Made by a program: the position numbers and the translations under genes
Shown: in pieces, positions 11,416 through 23,711 of the stretch
Layout of the letters: the number at the start of each line of letters is the position of its first letter
Position numbering within the stretch: position 1 is the first letter of the stretch
The notes under the pieces: model-generated
The model's database searches: none
Told to the model about the DNA's origin: nothing
Seen by the model: the letters and a program-made list of their open reading frames with translations, nothing else
Origin: Isoetes taiwanensis
Lineage: Eukaryota; Streptophyta; Lycopodiopsida; Isoetales; Isoetaceae
Direction of reading: 5' to 3'
Length of the DNA: 64,000 nt
Assembly: GCA_021234155.1 (NCBI GenBank)
Contig: JAJEKV010000034.1
Location: forward strand, 12,602,234-12,666,233

Positions 11416-14400
11416 TGATAGTGACTAAAACCAAATGCATATTTTTATTATAGGTGGAATTTTTACAAAATGTGGGTACAGCCCAACCTTATTTCCGCTA
11501 TGGGCACCGCCTATATACAAAAACGGGCTCGTAGCCCCATCTACTAAGACCTAAGAAGAAACCCTACCCCGTTGGAGGCGAGAGGTGATACGCAGATGTG
11601 GTAGTAATTTCGCCGTGGTCCTAGTCGTGCAGAATCACCTCCATCCCGCTGGTATGGGGATCGGGATGCTCACCATCCCGACACCACCGGGCCCATAGCA
11701 ATGCCATCGATTGGGCAAAGCCAGAGGTCCGTGACACCCATTTTGCAATCGCATCCACCTGCGCGCTGGAAGGCATAGTGCATTTGTCATGCAAACCGGC
11801 CCGCGATTATCGAAATGATTGGGTGTCTCCGCTTCCAACCTCTGTTTCTTTTATATAGCCAACCGAGGAACTCCCCGTCGACGTGGACCAATCAGAAAAT
11901 TCGCCAACGGTTGCTTGATGCAATCTGTTACTAAATGGGGAATCTTTTCTCCGCCGCATATCTAGCCATGGTAAAATTCCCTCGACACCTTCGTTTAATG
12001 ATATCCCACCGAGTTACCCGACATTAAATGACATTCCTTCTTTTCACGCCCGTCGAACATTAATGTGTCCTTTTTCCAATACCACATCGGATCATTCACT
12101 TACGCCCTCGCCGCCACCGTTCATTGCTTCTCCCTTTACCATTTGGGGACTTAGCCAAATTTTGCCTTTCAATTGCCCACTTCTCGTGATCAGTCGCCGC
12201 TTGCATCATCCGGTTGAAGGTTCCCCCTCATCATGCCCCTCCCCTACACTTGCGCCCTAAAACCTTTTCGTCTATGTGCCGTCTTACGCTTCTCTGCTCT
12301 CCAGCCTTCTTCAAGCGGTTCGTTACGTTAGGCGCTTTCGCCATAAACTGCCCCAAACTTCCTACTTCAAGCTTACGCTCCAGGGATCGCTCTTTCTAAT
12401 TTTGTCTTTCTCGGCGCCCACCTTCGAGAGGCCCTTGTTGGTCCGAGTTGAGGAAGTTGCGAACATACAAGCTTTCTGAACTTTCACAAATGGAGCTCAC
12501 GGCCCCAAATCCGGGCGCAATTCGCGGCGTTCATCGCCACATCGTCAACACCCGGAAGGATTTGCTTCGGTGGTGATGGCACCACCATTTTAATACTTAC
12601 TTCGACATTTTGATTTACGAGGGTATTCCGATCCCTTTGCAAAAACCTTCCGCCTCTTGGGGGCTTTACGGGACATGGGCGTCACTTTCGGTTTGGTGCT
12701 CCCAGCTTTTTATCAAGCCAACCAAAGATCGCCTCACAAATATTTCCAGCCACACATGACACTTTTGTGAAGTTTAAATGGCGAAAATTCTTGGTATTCC
12801 ATCAAGAACACCCATATCAATAAGCCGTTTTATAATATGGTCATCAACGCCATCACTCCAATCTCCATGTTGATTGGCCCACGGCTCTTATTCTACCCCT
12901 TCTTCAAAGTAGGCCGCATTCAAACTATCCCCTCCTCATCCTCGAAATTTCCGTCGCGTACCATCTTCAGGCACTCATTCGTCATTATCTTCACGTTTCT
13001 TGAGAGCCCTTCCGCTTCCATACCTCCCTCGGTAAATCTCGGAACATTCCCGGACTTCCCGATCATATTCAACACCGGACCTTCACCCAGTCTCCTCTTC
13101 CTCCATGATCCATTTCCGTTCTCTCACACCGGACAAAGGCGATGTCCATCTCGGCCTCTTCCTTCCGACAAAGATGTTCAAGCGGCACATGCCTTCGCAT
13201 TCCGGAGGCTCTCATGCCTGGTGTTCTCAACAATCTCAAAAGAGACAAGGTTCAAACTTTTTTTTTTTTTGAAGGCAAGGTATTTTTGCATTTATAAATC
13301 CTCGGCAAAGACTCCTCGAGCAGGATAGGAATTCCGTAGCACATAAAACATCACACATAACAAAATATCAAAGTACCAAGGTTGGCCCCGACCTCTTCTT
13401 TGCTCTAAAGTCTTATGTGGGGCATCACCCATCGGAAACAGGCTCTCATGAATGGTGTTCCTGCATCCCCCGGAGGCTTCCGACCTCCAAAAGTCGCTCA
13501 AAGAGACCTTCCAAGCCGCCACGCCATATGTTCAAACTTTCTTCCCATGAGGCCCAACTTCAAGAAAAGCACCCACATGGGCTCTATTACAGTCAAAAGA
13601 TAGATCTCAAAAGTGCTTCAGATCAGACCAGTTTTGGTACAGCCTACTTCTCACGAAAATCAAACCCGTGCTCAGCTCCAAACCCAAAAAGATTCTTGCA
13701 ATACTTGTGACTTATTGGAACGTAACAAGTCCAAAGATACCTTCCCGGGTAACAAGGAGAAAGACATTGCAAAGCCTCACACCTTGTAATACCGAGCTTT
13801 GTGACAATTACAGAACAAGTTCAAAACCCTCACCGAGCGACGACATTACTATCTCCCCTTTGATGCCGCTCAGCTTTCCAAACCTCACTGGCAATCGCCA
13901 ACGCCCCTCCGACAATCATGCCTTTGAGGCTCGGGAACAAAAGGTCCTCGATGGCCGCGAGATTGCCACGCTTCGCCTTCAATACTCCCCGCAATCCTCT
14001 TCACATGCCACGCTTCCCGTAAACGGGTCCGGTGATCGGCCTCATCTTTTGTTAGAAAAGGAGCATCGGATCCGCGGACCTTGAATATCGGCTCCAAAGC
14101 AGCAGTTCAATCTGCTGAAGAAGCCCAAAACAAAAAAGGGATATATTGACATTGCTACAAACATCCCGGTGGACTTCTACTCTTTCCAGCTATCTTGACT
14201 ATGTGGTGGCCCGACGGCACCTCTTTCTTTTGAAGTGGTACGCGGCCAATGGCAATGTTCATCAACGACCACTCAAAAGTGTGGACTTCCTCGATCTGAC
14301 CGCCAGATCTTTCTATAGAAGACAAGGGTTTATTTTGTGCACTCTTAGTCTTTGATCGCCTCACTCTCAAGATCCCGAATTGGTCACTTTCCGTGTTGTT

Positions 14401-15550
14401 CAGCCCTATGGCTTATGTTTTTCATGACTTCTACCCGGGCGGATCTCCATGATAAATTCGGATGAGGCCCATCGTATTTTTTCGAGGCAACTTAATGCCG
14501 CTTGGTTGTTATCACCAACCAACAAATATTTCAAGGATCCCCGCCGCCTCGCAACTTTTGAACAGAGTACATGCCCGAAACGGCTCAAGACTTACCTCCT
14601 CGGGGCAGGTTGAAACGTTGGAACAGTCAACAAAAAATCTGGCGCACCCGATGATCTTGAGTTTGCCCAGCATTTATATGCGCACTTGGGAGGCTACAAT
14701 CAACTCCGCGGGCCTTCGAAAGCAAGACCATCCCCACGGGTTGGGTCAATCCTCCGCTTCTATCAATTACTTCTACTCACGTAATGGGACCATTGGTGTC
14801 GCGGTTTTGATCGTAATCTTGTTCAAGCATTTAGGGGACATGGCTCTTAACCCACGCACACCCGCATGCTTCCTCTCCATATGCTTCCTTAGGGGAGTAC
14901 CTCCCCTCACCACGGTTCCTTTCTTCTCGATCAAGGCCTTCCCTTTTGGACGAAGGTCATGGATGGCCACACCGGGTCGACTCGCCTCGCCAGATCTCCA
15001 CCGGATCTCCTGTGGGATCCCCGATTTGTCGACGCCCAATTGGGAGGATAATGCCACTTTGACACTACTGAAAATTGGATTTATATCGGTAATGAGCGTG
15101 GTTGGCAAAGGCCATTGATGCCTTGCATGGTCTTGATACCTTCTGCGTATCGCCACCTCACCGCACCCTTCACCAATCGCTGCTCGGGTTTCAGGTTTTC
15201 TCAAATGCATCCCGCCAAAATCTTTAAATCGGCAAAGGCCAATCTTTTCATCAAACTCCGAATGCCGCCGGTGCCTTCGCCTCCGTGACTTGCTTTTCAT
15301 GGAGTGCTGGGCCAGTTCCTTCTTGGACGCCCATGCTGCCCCTCGAAGACATGGTGGCGCTCACTTCCTCATTGAGGCCCATCCCCGCCTTTGGGCTCAA
15401 CACCCCGACGCTCTTCAAACACGCCAGACCTCATTGCTCATTACCATAATGGCGCTCGACCTCATTCCCCGTGAGGATCACTTTCGATCGCCCGTTTCCT
15501 CACCCTCGGGCACTTCCTCCTTTTTCTTCGACTCCGAAAAGGGCTCATTT
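11416..15550 (+). other. Long 3' internal region of the gypsy element (env-like position)
   Basis: About 4.1 kb lies between the integrase stop and the polypurine tract. It has the same GC-rich composition as pol and frames of 100-220 codons broken by stops and shifts. Frames show short coherent pieces, for example RKDLLRW near 12560, DDLEFAQHLYAHLGGYNQL near 14660, and a frame at 14462-15115. Athila elements keep an env-like ORF here and Tat elements other extra ORFs, so a decayed extra ORF is a fair guess. I found no signal peptide or membrane segment that would prove it. A SINE is inserted at 13261-13529. Confidence 0.5.
13261..13529 (-). mobile_element. SINE with poly(A) tail and 11-bp target-site duplication
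   Basis: The 11-mer GTTCAAACTTT occurs at 13250-13260 and 13530-13540. Between them is a 269-bp segment that on the minus strand ends in a run of about ten A. Its minus-strand 5' end reads ATGGCGTGGCGGCTTGG, which resembles a tRNA A box, and GGTCGGAAGCCTCC about 35-45 bases later could be a degraded B box (GGTTCGANNCC). Size, tail, perfect duplication and box placement fit a tRNA-derived SINE, transcribed by RNA polymerase III and moved by a LINE. The duplication is still intact, so it is younger than its host element. Confidence 0.75.
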
Positions 15551-15560
15551 GGTGGGGGAG
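15551..15560 (+). other. Polypurine tract of the gypsy element
   Basis: GGTGGGGGAG abuts the start of the 3' LTR, as required for plus-strand priming. Confidence 0.8.
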
Positions 15561-16147
15561 GTTAGTCCTGGTGCCTCCCGGCATGTGACTATTCATGCAT
15601 ACGACGGACCAGGTCAAGCTCAAGGATCCACACGATAGCACGGGTCAGTCACAAAAAGCCCAAAGAAAGACCAAGCAGCTATACCACGCAATAAAAGCCT
15701 GGTCTGGCATTGCAGGCGCCGCTTCGTAAGTGACGGCCCGCCACCGCCATGGGCCGGGCCCGCGATTCTAGGCACTTCAAAAGGCACCGCAAGATTCCTG
15801 AAATCAGGCCTTCCGTGAGTCGGCACCGGAGATCACGGGCCGAGTGTCTATATTGGGCCAAAGGCCATTGTACTATATATATGAGTAGAGCTAGCACATG
15901 AGTTTTTAGATGAGTTTTGAGTCTTGTCTCCGTTTCAGTCTTCGACATTACAGAGTTCATGTATGTTCATCATTGATATCAAGGAAGCTTATCATTTTCC
16001 TCTCATTGTTCTCTTTGTTCTCATTTCTTCTTCTTGTTCTCTTCTTGCAAATCCTTCGTGACATAGTCCCCCCGGATTCTCCTGTTAGATCCACGGGTCC
16101 TCACAGAGGGCTGTCTTGCAGGAGTTCCCGAACCCAGACCCCAAACA
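15560..16147 (+). repeat. 3' LTR of the gypsy element
   Basis: Matches 4866-5461 throughout. The first base of the terminal TG has changed (GGTTAGTCC). It ends CCAAACA and is followed by GAACTT, the right target-site duplication. Differences from the 5' LTR are largely 1-6 bp indels, for example TTGTTCTCGATTTC against TTGTTCTCATTTC. Confidence 0.9.
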
Positions 16148-16153
16148 GAACTT

Positions 16154-17340
16154 CTGAGCAGATTTTGAGGAGCTGAATTGAATTCACTCATATATTTCAT
16201 TGAAGTTATTATTACGAGAACTCCAGGACATGTCAGCTTGATGGAACAATGAGCAATACAAACTGTGACTTTAAGAAGAATGAAAACACATAATTTGAAC
16301 AGGAATCGTCTCGCTGCAAGCAACTACAAATCTTGGTCCTATTCGTTTACAGATTCTTTGCATTGCCTGATCACATCCGTCCGGCTTTAAAAGCCAACGG
16401 GCTGAAGAAATCTCTAACTAAAAACCTTGAAATATACCATGTGATTTGCAACCGATACCGAATGCGCAACTAAAGACATGAGGAAGCAGCGTACACCCTT
16501 CCTGGAAGTAAGAGCTAGCCATGAGGGCTGAAACCACTAGGAATGCTGGTTATCCACAGAAACTTGCAACCAAAAACTCATGCTTGCAGCCGCTCACCAG
16601 CGTCAACATTATATAGATGCAGATACATAAGAACATGGAAATCTTAACCTTAGCCTTCCATTGCATATGCTGGAAACTGTTAAAACGGAATTGTGAAAAC
16701 TTAATCAAGGGATTCACATTTGTTGAGCTTTCTTGAGCATACAGAACGTGTGCATGTAACTACATGGATTTTTCACGTAGGGATTTTTTAATCACTATTT
16801 GGAGTAAACTATATATTTTATGGGTTAAAGGTTAGAGTACTATGGATGTTTTTCCACCCTATGAACCCAACTAGCATATTCCTTTTGTTATAAGTAAATC
16901 CCCGGGGATCACTTAGATGACATAAGTCTAGGTGCTCGCCCTTTCTGTCTACGACCTGCACGAATAACATCTTTGTAAAACTGAAATTTTGTGGGAAGCT
17001 CATATAGATCATATTTTTACGTTGCCCATGCTTATTGAACATAGTCGAAGCTTGAAACAAGACCTATATATATGCTTTGTGGATTTTACTTCTACTTTTG
17101 ATACATTAACTCAAGAGCTTTTGACAAATGCATTGCAAGTCTTTTAGCATCGTACACAAATCAATAAGAATTGCCCTCTATTTCCTACACTCTTTGGCTT
17201 GTACATTCATTAATTAGAAGCATGGTTTGTTTTGGTATGGGGCCCGCGACTTGAATATTATACCATCAAGCAACTTCAGATGCTGATGATTTTTGCTTAT
17301 GATACATACAACCGCTAGTATGTAATAACATTTACAAGCT
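16154..17340. other. No gene seen
   Basis: About 1.2 kb of AT-rich DNA after the gypsy element. Short frames only, none with a recognisable domain. No tandem structure stands out. Confidence 0.6.
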
Positions 17341-17344
17341 CGCA

Positions 17345-18610
17345 GACATTTTTATGAGAACATAGGCTTGCTCGTTAATCTCCAAAAAGACCAAGCTCTT
17401 AGTAGATCAGGCTTTCTTGGCATAATGTTCCAACTTTGCACTATGATAGACATGAAGTTGAAGTTGTTGATAGCTACAAGTATCTTGATGCAAAATTCTA
17501 TAAGAACACACTTTGAAAAATAGTGTATCAACAAGCTGCAGGATCAAGGGTTAAAGAGCACTCTAACAATTATTTTCATGCAGAGATTCATGATTGGTCA
17601 CTTAACACCCCACTTATTTGTTGGTTTTGGTAGAGCCTATTTTATCGTATGGTTCTAAAGTGTGGGGACCTCCATTAGTGGTAATGCTTTGGAAGAGCTT
17701 AAAACGGTGCAAAAATCCTTTTTTCCTTACGGGTCCTCTATGTTATTCTTTTACAAAGACGAAGTTTTTGGCCTCTTCAACATTCCTCATGAAGTTCTAT
17801 CCCCACTATATAAACAAGGTGCATCACGGGATGATGATAGAACCCTCTTCTCACACTTGCGATAGCTAAATCTCCCTCAAAGATTTGAAAAGGTATTGGA
17901 AAGAGCACCAGAATGCATGGTTTGCTCAACGGGTTTATATAATAGGAATACTACATAATGCTTGCAAGTTTTGACCTCGAGATTTTGGAACACTATCTAG
18001 ACAAAATTTTTTTTTTTCAAAAAGATATGGGATGCATTTGCCTTGGTACAAGTCGAGACCGGGGTCATTATCATGCACATATAAACCCCAGTTTGAAGCC
18101 GTGAATACAAGCTTATTTGCTTGCTTTTTATCCAAGAAAAAGCTTGTAGCTATTGTATCAATTCGCATTGTGGTCTCACAAGCTACGGATTAAGCTGTGT
18201 ATGGGAGCGCCACAATTGCCGCAAGAAACATGATTATGTGCATGTTGCAAGTTATGGATTAGAAGATGAAAATCATACACTTCAAATGCTCCCCGCTTTG
18301 AGATGGCCAGAATCGCTATTTGACAAGCACTATTCCAGTCCATGCTCCCACAACTTCTATACATGGCTTGACAAGATACATGTTGGAGGTTCTAGATATG
18401 CATCTTCAATTGCTGAGTTCTTAATAGTCACCATGATATACTTCCTGATTGTTTAGTAGCATCATTACTGCTACGGCTTTTTCCCTGAAAACCTTTCGAG
18501 GCATGGGTTTTTTTTTTTTAATTCTAGTAGTAATGATTGTATTAGCCCATTATATGGGTCCCATGACCTTTTGGTCTTCTTAGACAATAAAATATCTATT
18601 CTCAAGTATA
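17345..18610 (+). pseudogene. LINE family A, C-terminal half with 3' end
   Basis: Plus-strand pieces in order: GLLVNLQKDQALSRSGFLG near 17370, matching the L.VN..KT..+.F block after the RT palm; LVEPILSYGSKVWG near 17630; TVQKSFFPYGSSMLF; then GLEDENHTLQMLPALRWPES near 18255 (EDE-H motif); and IAEFL near 18410. The 3' UTR carries CCTGAAAACCTTTCGAGG and ends TGGGTCCCATGACC near 18560 and GACAATAAAATATCTATTCTC, the family A tail with its repeat almost gone. Several stops interrupt the coding part, so it is dead and 5' truncated. Confidence 0.75.
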
Positions 18611-18619
18611 TTCTATTCT

Positions 18620-19755
18620 TTGAAATTATCTATGTATCTATACTCAACTTTCTTCCTTTTGTTCAATGAGGTCAAGTGATTGCATTTGAAAGTTGATAAG
18701 GAGTTGTTTCAAATTACGCCCTAATGAGGCGGCCCAATATGAAGCTTTAGCAAACCAACGCTCCTTTATTAACTAAGCATTTTGAAGATTAGAGCCAGCT
18801 ATAGAAGCTTTTATTACAAATTTTTGAGAACCCTTAGTTCTATATGGCTTATATTTATTTTAAATAAAATTTAGCTACACACGATGTCTAAAGTCTATAA
18901 TAGTATATGTAGTATGCAAAACTTAAAAACAAACTAATTAATAGAAGGATTTTTACAGAAGAGGCAATTCGTGGGCTATGCATTTTGTTTACGCATGGGA
19001 TCCTTTTGGTGAGCTTTTCTTGCACATTTTCAGTTTTAACGAATATTGATTTTAAGATCTCATGCCACAAAATGATGGATGTGAACTCAGTTAAGTTTTC
19101 TTTCCATATGTTTGTGCACATAGATATCGAGTTAGGTTAACATACAAAGGATTTTAAAGCCAAGTATTGTAATACTGATGTCATTGAATCTTGGCATTGA
19201 GTTATCAAGAATCCAAACCTTTGTAATTTTGTATAGGCTGAACATGCCAACTAACTATTGTCAACTTTACATGCACTATGTTTGCACTTTGCAACTAGGT
19301 CATGTGTTAGTCAAATTGGAAGTGGATGTAGTAAATGCAACTACCAAATTTTACAATCAACCATGTTTCATTATCAGCCATCTTATTACTATGACATTGT
19401 TGCACATGCCCAAAGAACATGAGACCAATCACCACTTCAATGGCACATTAATTGAACTGGTTGATTATCTAGGCATGCCATAAATTATTATTTCTCCAAG
19501 TATTGAATGCATACTTCTAACAAAGATCTAGATAAGCAAGGATAGAGATTGATGATAGTAGACCAAAAATATGAGACCCTTTGCCATGACATGTCGAACA
19601 AAAATAAAAGTAAAAATAGTGAGAATAACATTGACAAAAGTTATATGGAGGAAAACAAATCACCTTCATTGAAGCCAAGAGAATGGGTGTAAATCCTACT
19701 TAATTCGAATTTTTTCATACAAAAATACTCCTTCCAGCTCTTACAAAAATATCTA
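18620..19755. other. No gene seen
   Basis: AT-rich. A 101-codon frame at 19178-19480 has no recognisable domain. No repeats noted. Confidence 0.6.
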
Positions 19756-19756
19756 A

Positions 19757-19905
19757 AGGAATAGAATACAGTAGAAAAGAATAGAATCCTTAACATCCAT
19801 GAAGATCAATAGGCTATGTAACCCATACAATGGGCTAGTACAACCATTACTACTAGGATCGAAAATATTCCTCAAGCTCAAAAGGTTTTCAAGGGAAAAC
19901 TTTTG
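19757..19905 (-). mobile_element. LINE family A 3' end only
   Basis: On the minus strand the order is CCTTGAAAACCTTTTGAGC, then TGGGTTACATAGCCTATTG, then a TTCATGGATGTTAAGG version of the terminal block, then ATTCTATTCTTTTCT. It is a diverged, heavily 5'-truncated copy. Confidence 0.6.
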
Positions 19906-21027
19906 TAGTAATGATGATACTAGACAGCCAGCGATCAATAACTTTGTACAAAGAAGATCATGGTGTCTTGTAATGGCTCATAATGGAAGAGGCACATCTA
20001 GTAACTCAAGCATGTATAAATGCCAAGTCATGCACAAATGGTGCTTTGTGAAGTTGTGGAAATGTGGCCAATTTTAACTTGGGCCAAGGCATGTGCATCC
20101 CATATCTTTTGGAAAAAATGACTATCTAGATATTGTTTCAAAAGCTTAGGATTAGAATTTGCAAACACCATGCATTGTTCTTGTTGCACAATGCACTAAA
20201 TGCATAAACCATGCACTACAATGCTCTTTTCAATGCCTTTTTAAACCTTTGAGGAGATTCAAATGCCATAGCAAATGCTAGAGGAGGATGTATATATATC
20301 ATCGTCCATGTCATGCACCTTTCTTATATGGTGAATATAGGACATTTCGTGGCATTATTCTTTTGTAAAGAATAGCATATGATGCCGTAGTTTTTCCTCA
20401 TATGCTTTAAGTGGAAAGGATTCTTTCACCCATTCCAAGCTTTGCACCTTTGCCAAGTGATCTACCAATACTTCTTAAAGGCATTCCTTCGTATCTTTTT
20501 CATATGTGTAGAGGTTTGAGAAGGTTTTAGATAAATAAATCTTCTCCCTTTGAAGATTTGCTTTGGGGATATTACTTATGCATTTTGCATTTTGCATGAT
20601 AAACAAATTGGTGTGGATGCCGCCCCGACATTACCACTATAACCTTTTTTTTTCCCTTCCGCAAGAACATAACATTGTCGCCGATTTCCAAGGAAAAAAA
20701 TGCCACTATTTTTTCGAAAATACTACTATTCTTGACAAGATTAAATCAACCTTTCAAGCTAGCTCTCAGATCTAAGAGGTTATTGATAAAACTGGTACAA
20801 ATACAAAGATTACTCACAAGAAAATGTCCAAAGGAGTTGTGTCTAAAAAGGATTATCCAAATGCAGGTAAAAATCTATAGCCGAAAGAAGCATGGCAGAG
20901 TCATTCAAAGAAAAACTTGGGACTGGTATTTAATGCTAAAATTGCAAAGGATAAATATGAACATATGGGGCACAAAAATTGGTTCGTTGTTACAGATTAA
21001 GCTCAAATCCTTCTCTAACCATAGCTG
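19906..21027. other. No gene seen; left flank of LTR element B1
   Basis: AT-rich DNA with short frames, none assignable. A T-rich run lies at 20645-20655. Confidence 0.55.
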
Positions 21028-21221
21028 TGACACAAATGTGGAAACAAAACTATATTGATTGTGTTGTTGGTTGGAACAGCCCCAACCATGGCTACATATA
21101 GAAGCCTAAGAGATATGTCTCTTGGCTATAGACATGACTCTTCATTAAGGACATGAATCTACATAAGGTGATGACCCTTGGACAAACAAGGCTGTTGAGG
21201 TGGAAGCTTGCTTCCTCAACA
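21028..21221 (-). repeat. 3' LTR of element B1
   Basis: On the minus strand begins TGTTGAGGAAGCAAGCTTCC and ends CACATTTGTGTCA (TG...CA), 194 bp. Close copies lie at 26198-26433 and 28037-28229 in the other orientation. GAGGGAAGG just upstream is the likely polypurine tract. Confidence 0.8.
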
Positions 21222-21640
21222 CCTTCCCTCAAGGCTATCCGTAAAAATCGTGCGCTGGATCTGTGTAAGATCTCTCTGGATCCTAGAGTGTCTGTGTGGA
21301 GTTCTCCTTCCTTTCATGATTTGACCATTCCACAGCCTCTTGTAATGCCGCAGAATCATGAAACTTCTTCTTTTCCTGAACGCCATTTCATTTTCATGAT
21401 CAAGTTGATCCTGTATATCTCTCCATTCTGAACTGTCCACTTCAGAACCATTTTCAAGCTTGCTAATTTTCCTTACATCAACATCCATCTTGATGATCTA
21501 TTCGTACTGAGGAACATGCGTGTATGCTATAAGTTTTCTTCTTCATCGCTTGAAATTGATCTGATTGCACAGATTCTTCCTCATCTTGGTCTGGTTCTTC
21601 ATTGAGATCAAAATACTCTTTACATATCCATTCTGCTTCA
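21222..21640 (-). pseudogene. 3' part of the element B1 ORF
   Basis: Continues the B1 ORF on the left side of the nested LINE. The frame holds EYFDLNEEPDQDEEESVQSD, an acidic segment whose FDLNEEP core recurs at the ORF end of B2 near 27985. A second frame at 21488-21216 gives a 90-residue basic and acidic stretch (MDVDVRKISKLENGSE...). DLNE(E)P resembles a plant EAR-type motif, but no function can be inferred from seven residues. Confidence 0.55.
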
Positions 21641-21644
21641 CTTC

Positions 21645-23711
21645 TTCCATGCAGGCCGAGTTACTCAAATGGGCAGGGCAGCCGCTTGTGCCGGTCCTCA
21701 CTACCCTGTTCAACAGAGCATTGCAGGAAGGTCTCCCCCGACAATGGACCACAAGCAGGGTTGTTCCCATTCACAAGGCGGGCGACCCACACTGTCCGGC
21801 CAATTACCGGACGATCATGGTCAGTTCAGTATTTGCCAAACTGTTGGCTGGCATTCTCGAGCAGCAGTTGACCCGCTGGGTGGAGGCAACAGATGTGCGA
21901 GCCCTCACACAGGCAGGCTTTAGACCCCCGCCACTCAACGATTGACCATATCTTTACACTGCGGGCACTGATTGAAAACAGCCGGAATCATCGGCAGGAC
22001 TTGTATTGCTGCTTTGTGGACTTCGCGAAGGCTTTTGATACGGTTTCCCCGAAAAGTCGGGCTAGATCAAGGCCAACCGGGCTCCCCGCCGTGCGTAATG
22101 CCATATACAAAGTTGTATGAGAGTTGTTTTGGCAGATGCAAACGACGGGCCAAGCATTCACCAAGAGTATCGGGTCCCAGGGTTGCCCCTCTCGCCAACA
22201 CTTTTTTTGGTCTACATTGATCGCTGAGCCCCTCGCTTACATCGAGCATGGGGATGGCATACGCTTTTGCACCGCATCATCCGCCACTCATCTATGACGA
22301 TGTTGGCCTCCTCGGCCCACACCCCCGCTATGCAGCCTCACCGATGCCCTAGATACATTTTGTCGCTACGTACATGCGCCGAACCGCCAAGACCGTGGTG
22401 GTTCTCATATCCTCTTCACATCACCCCATGCCTCCCCGCACTCACATATCGGGGACACCTCGGGACGCCACGCCCACCTACAAGTACCTAGGGGTGGAGT
22501 TCCCCCTCGCCTCACTGAGGCGCCTATCCGCTTTATGTGGGTGACGCCAGGCCGGAAAGCGCTTTTATGCCATGCATCAACAGTCACCGTGCGTAGCTCT
22601 ATGATTGGGGCCATCGGGCCACATCCTCTCCGCACTAGTCGAGCCCCGGCCCTTCAGACGGGGGTCGAGGTTTGGGGCCCTACGCCTCTTTGGCTACACT
22701 GAAATGACTTGGAGCAGTGTAAGGGCATTTTTGGCACCCGCACTTTGGGTGAAACCTTCAAATCCCTATCGATTCTCGCCGCAGAAATCGGATTCTTTAC
22801 GCTTCCGGCAGCCCTTTGATAGACACATCGCCTATTTTCGGAAGGTGGTTACTATGGGTGATGCTCGGCCCCCGCGACCGGGGCTTACACCGTGGGTAAT
22901 GGGTCCGCGAGCGCTTAGGGCCTGCTGGAGGGGTAAGAGAGATCGCTATTCGCCAGATGGAACGCGCGAGAGCACAGATGCGCGCGTGTGGACACAGCCG
23001 CCGATCGGACAGACCGGCGGGAGTACCTAGACGCTTGTTTTTTGGCAAGCTCGACCCCGGACGCCTAGAGCAGGTCAAAACGCCCCATTACAAGGAGCAC
23101 ATCAACCCCCGTTAGCCCGGGCCCACAGCCTCTACCTCGCTCCCCGCCTGCCCCCAAAAGCGCCGCACTCATTGCCTCCATTTGCAATTGTGCCCACCAT
23201 CTTGCATCGGGACGCAGGTGGATTGGGGAGCTCCGCCGGTGACAAGCTCACCGGCAGTCACAAACGGGTGCCATTGAGGATGAGTCTCACACTTTCCAGA
23301 GTTGCCCAAATGCTCGGATCCGGGGCCGTGACGCCCCCTTGGTACGGCCGGATTTGTTCCCCTTACATTTGCTAATGAACACACCGCCAAGACGCGTGCC
23401 GGGTCGCATATTCAGAGGTACTGACCTCGCGAGGTCACCTTTGCCCCCGCAAGGTCAACCTTCACCGATTAGGCACTCACGGGTGCGGTGCATAACCAGA
23501 GATAGATTTGGGTGTTTCGCATTTTATATGTTAGATTAGCGCTTTGTCGCCAGTTGATTGTCGCCACGGTTTTTCCTACCTAAACCCTTCTTCGGGCGGG
23601 GTTTTTAATCCGGGCAAGAATCCGCTTGTCGCTTTTTGTATTGGGTCCCATAGACCGATTGGTCTCCGTGGACGATAAAAAAATACCTTCCTTCCTTCCT
23701 TCCTTCCTTCC
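21645..23711 (+). pseudogene. LINE family A, RT to 3' end, inserted in element B1
   Basis: RT reads VVPIHKAGDPHCPANYRTIM, FAKLLAGILEQQLTRWVE, ALTQAGFRP, DHIFTLRALIENSRNHRQDL and YCCFVDFAKAFDTV (catalytic A region), then QGCP.S and LYDDVGLLG, a YADD site that has lost its alanine. YKYLGVEFP and GVEVWGPTP follow. Near 23190 a weak C-terminal block remains. The 3' UTR has CTTCGGGCGGGGTTTTTAAT, TTGGGTCCCATAGACCG and TCTCCGTGGACGATAAAA, then (CTTC)n to 23711. Upstream ORF1 and endonuclease are absent (5' truncated). Numerous small deletions destroy the frame. The GC content is well above its flanks. Confidence 0.85.

Larger units (their letters stand above)
4866..16147 (+). mobile_element. Ty3/gypsy LTR retrotransposon, Athila/Tat-like, decayed, 11.3 kb
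   Basis: Two related LTRs face the same way and enclose protease-less-looking gag space, then RT, RNase H and integrase, with an extra 4.1 kb after the integrase. GAACTT occurs immediately before the left LTR (4860-4865) and after the right one (16148-16153), a target-site duplication. The RT DDFS form, the integrase WPTLFKDA and CQRVG segments, and FPGKLK.RW.GP near the integrase end resemble the plant Athila/Tat branch, as does the long 3' region. Many frameshifts disable every ORF. The LTR pair differs by many small indels as well as substitutions, so the insertion is old. Confidence 0.85.

Noticed and set aside
13292-13522. 76-residue minus-strand ORF
   Set aside because: It lies entirely inside the SINE, which is non-coding.
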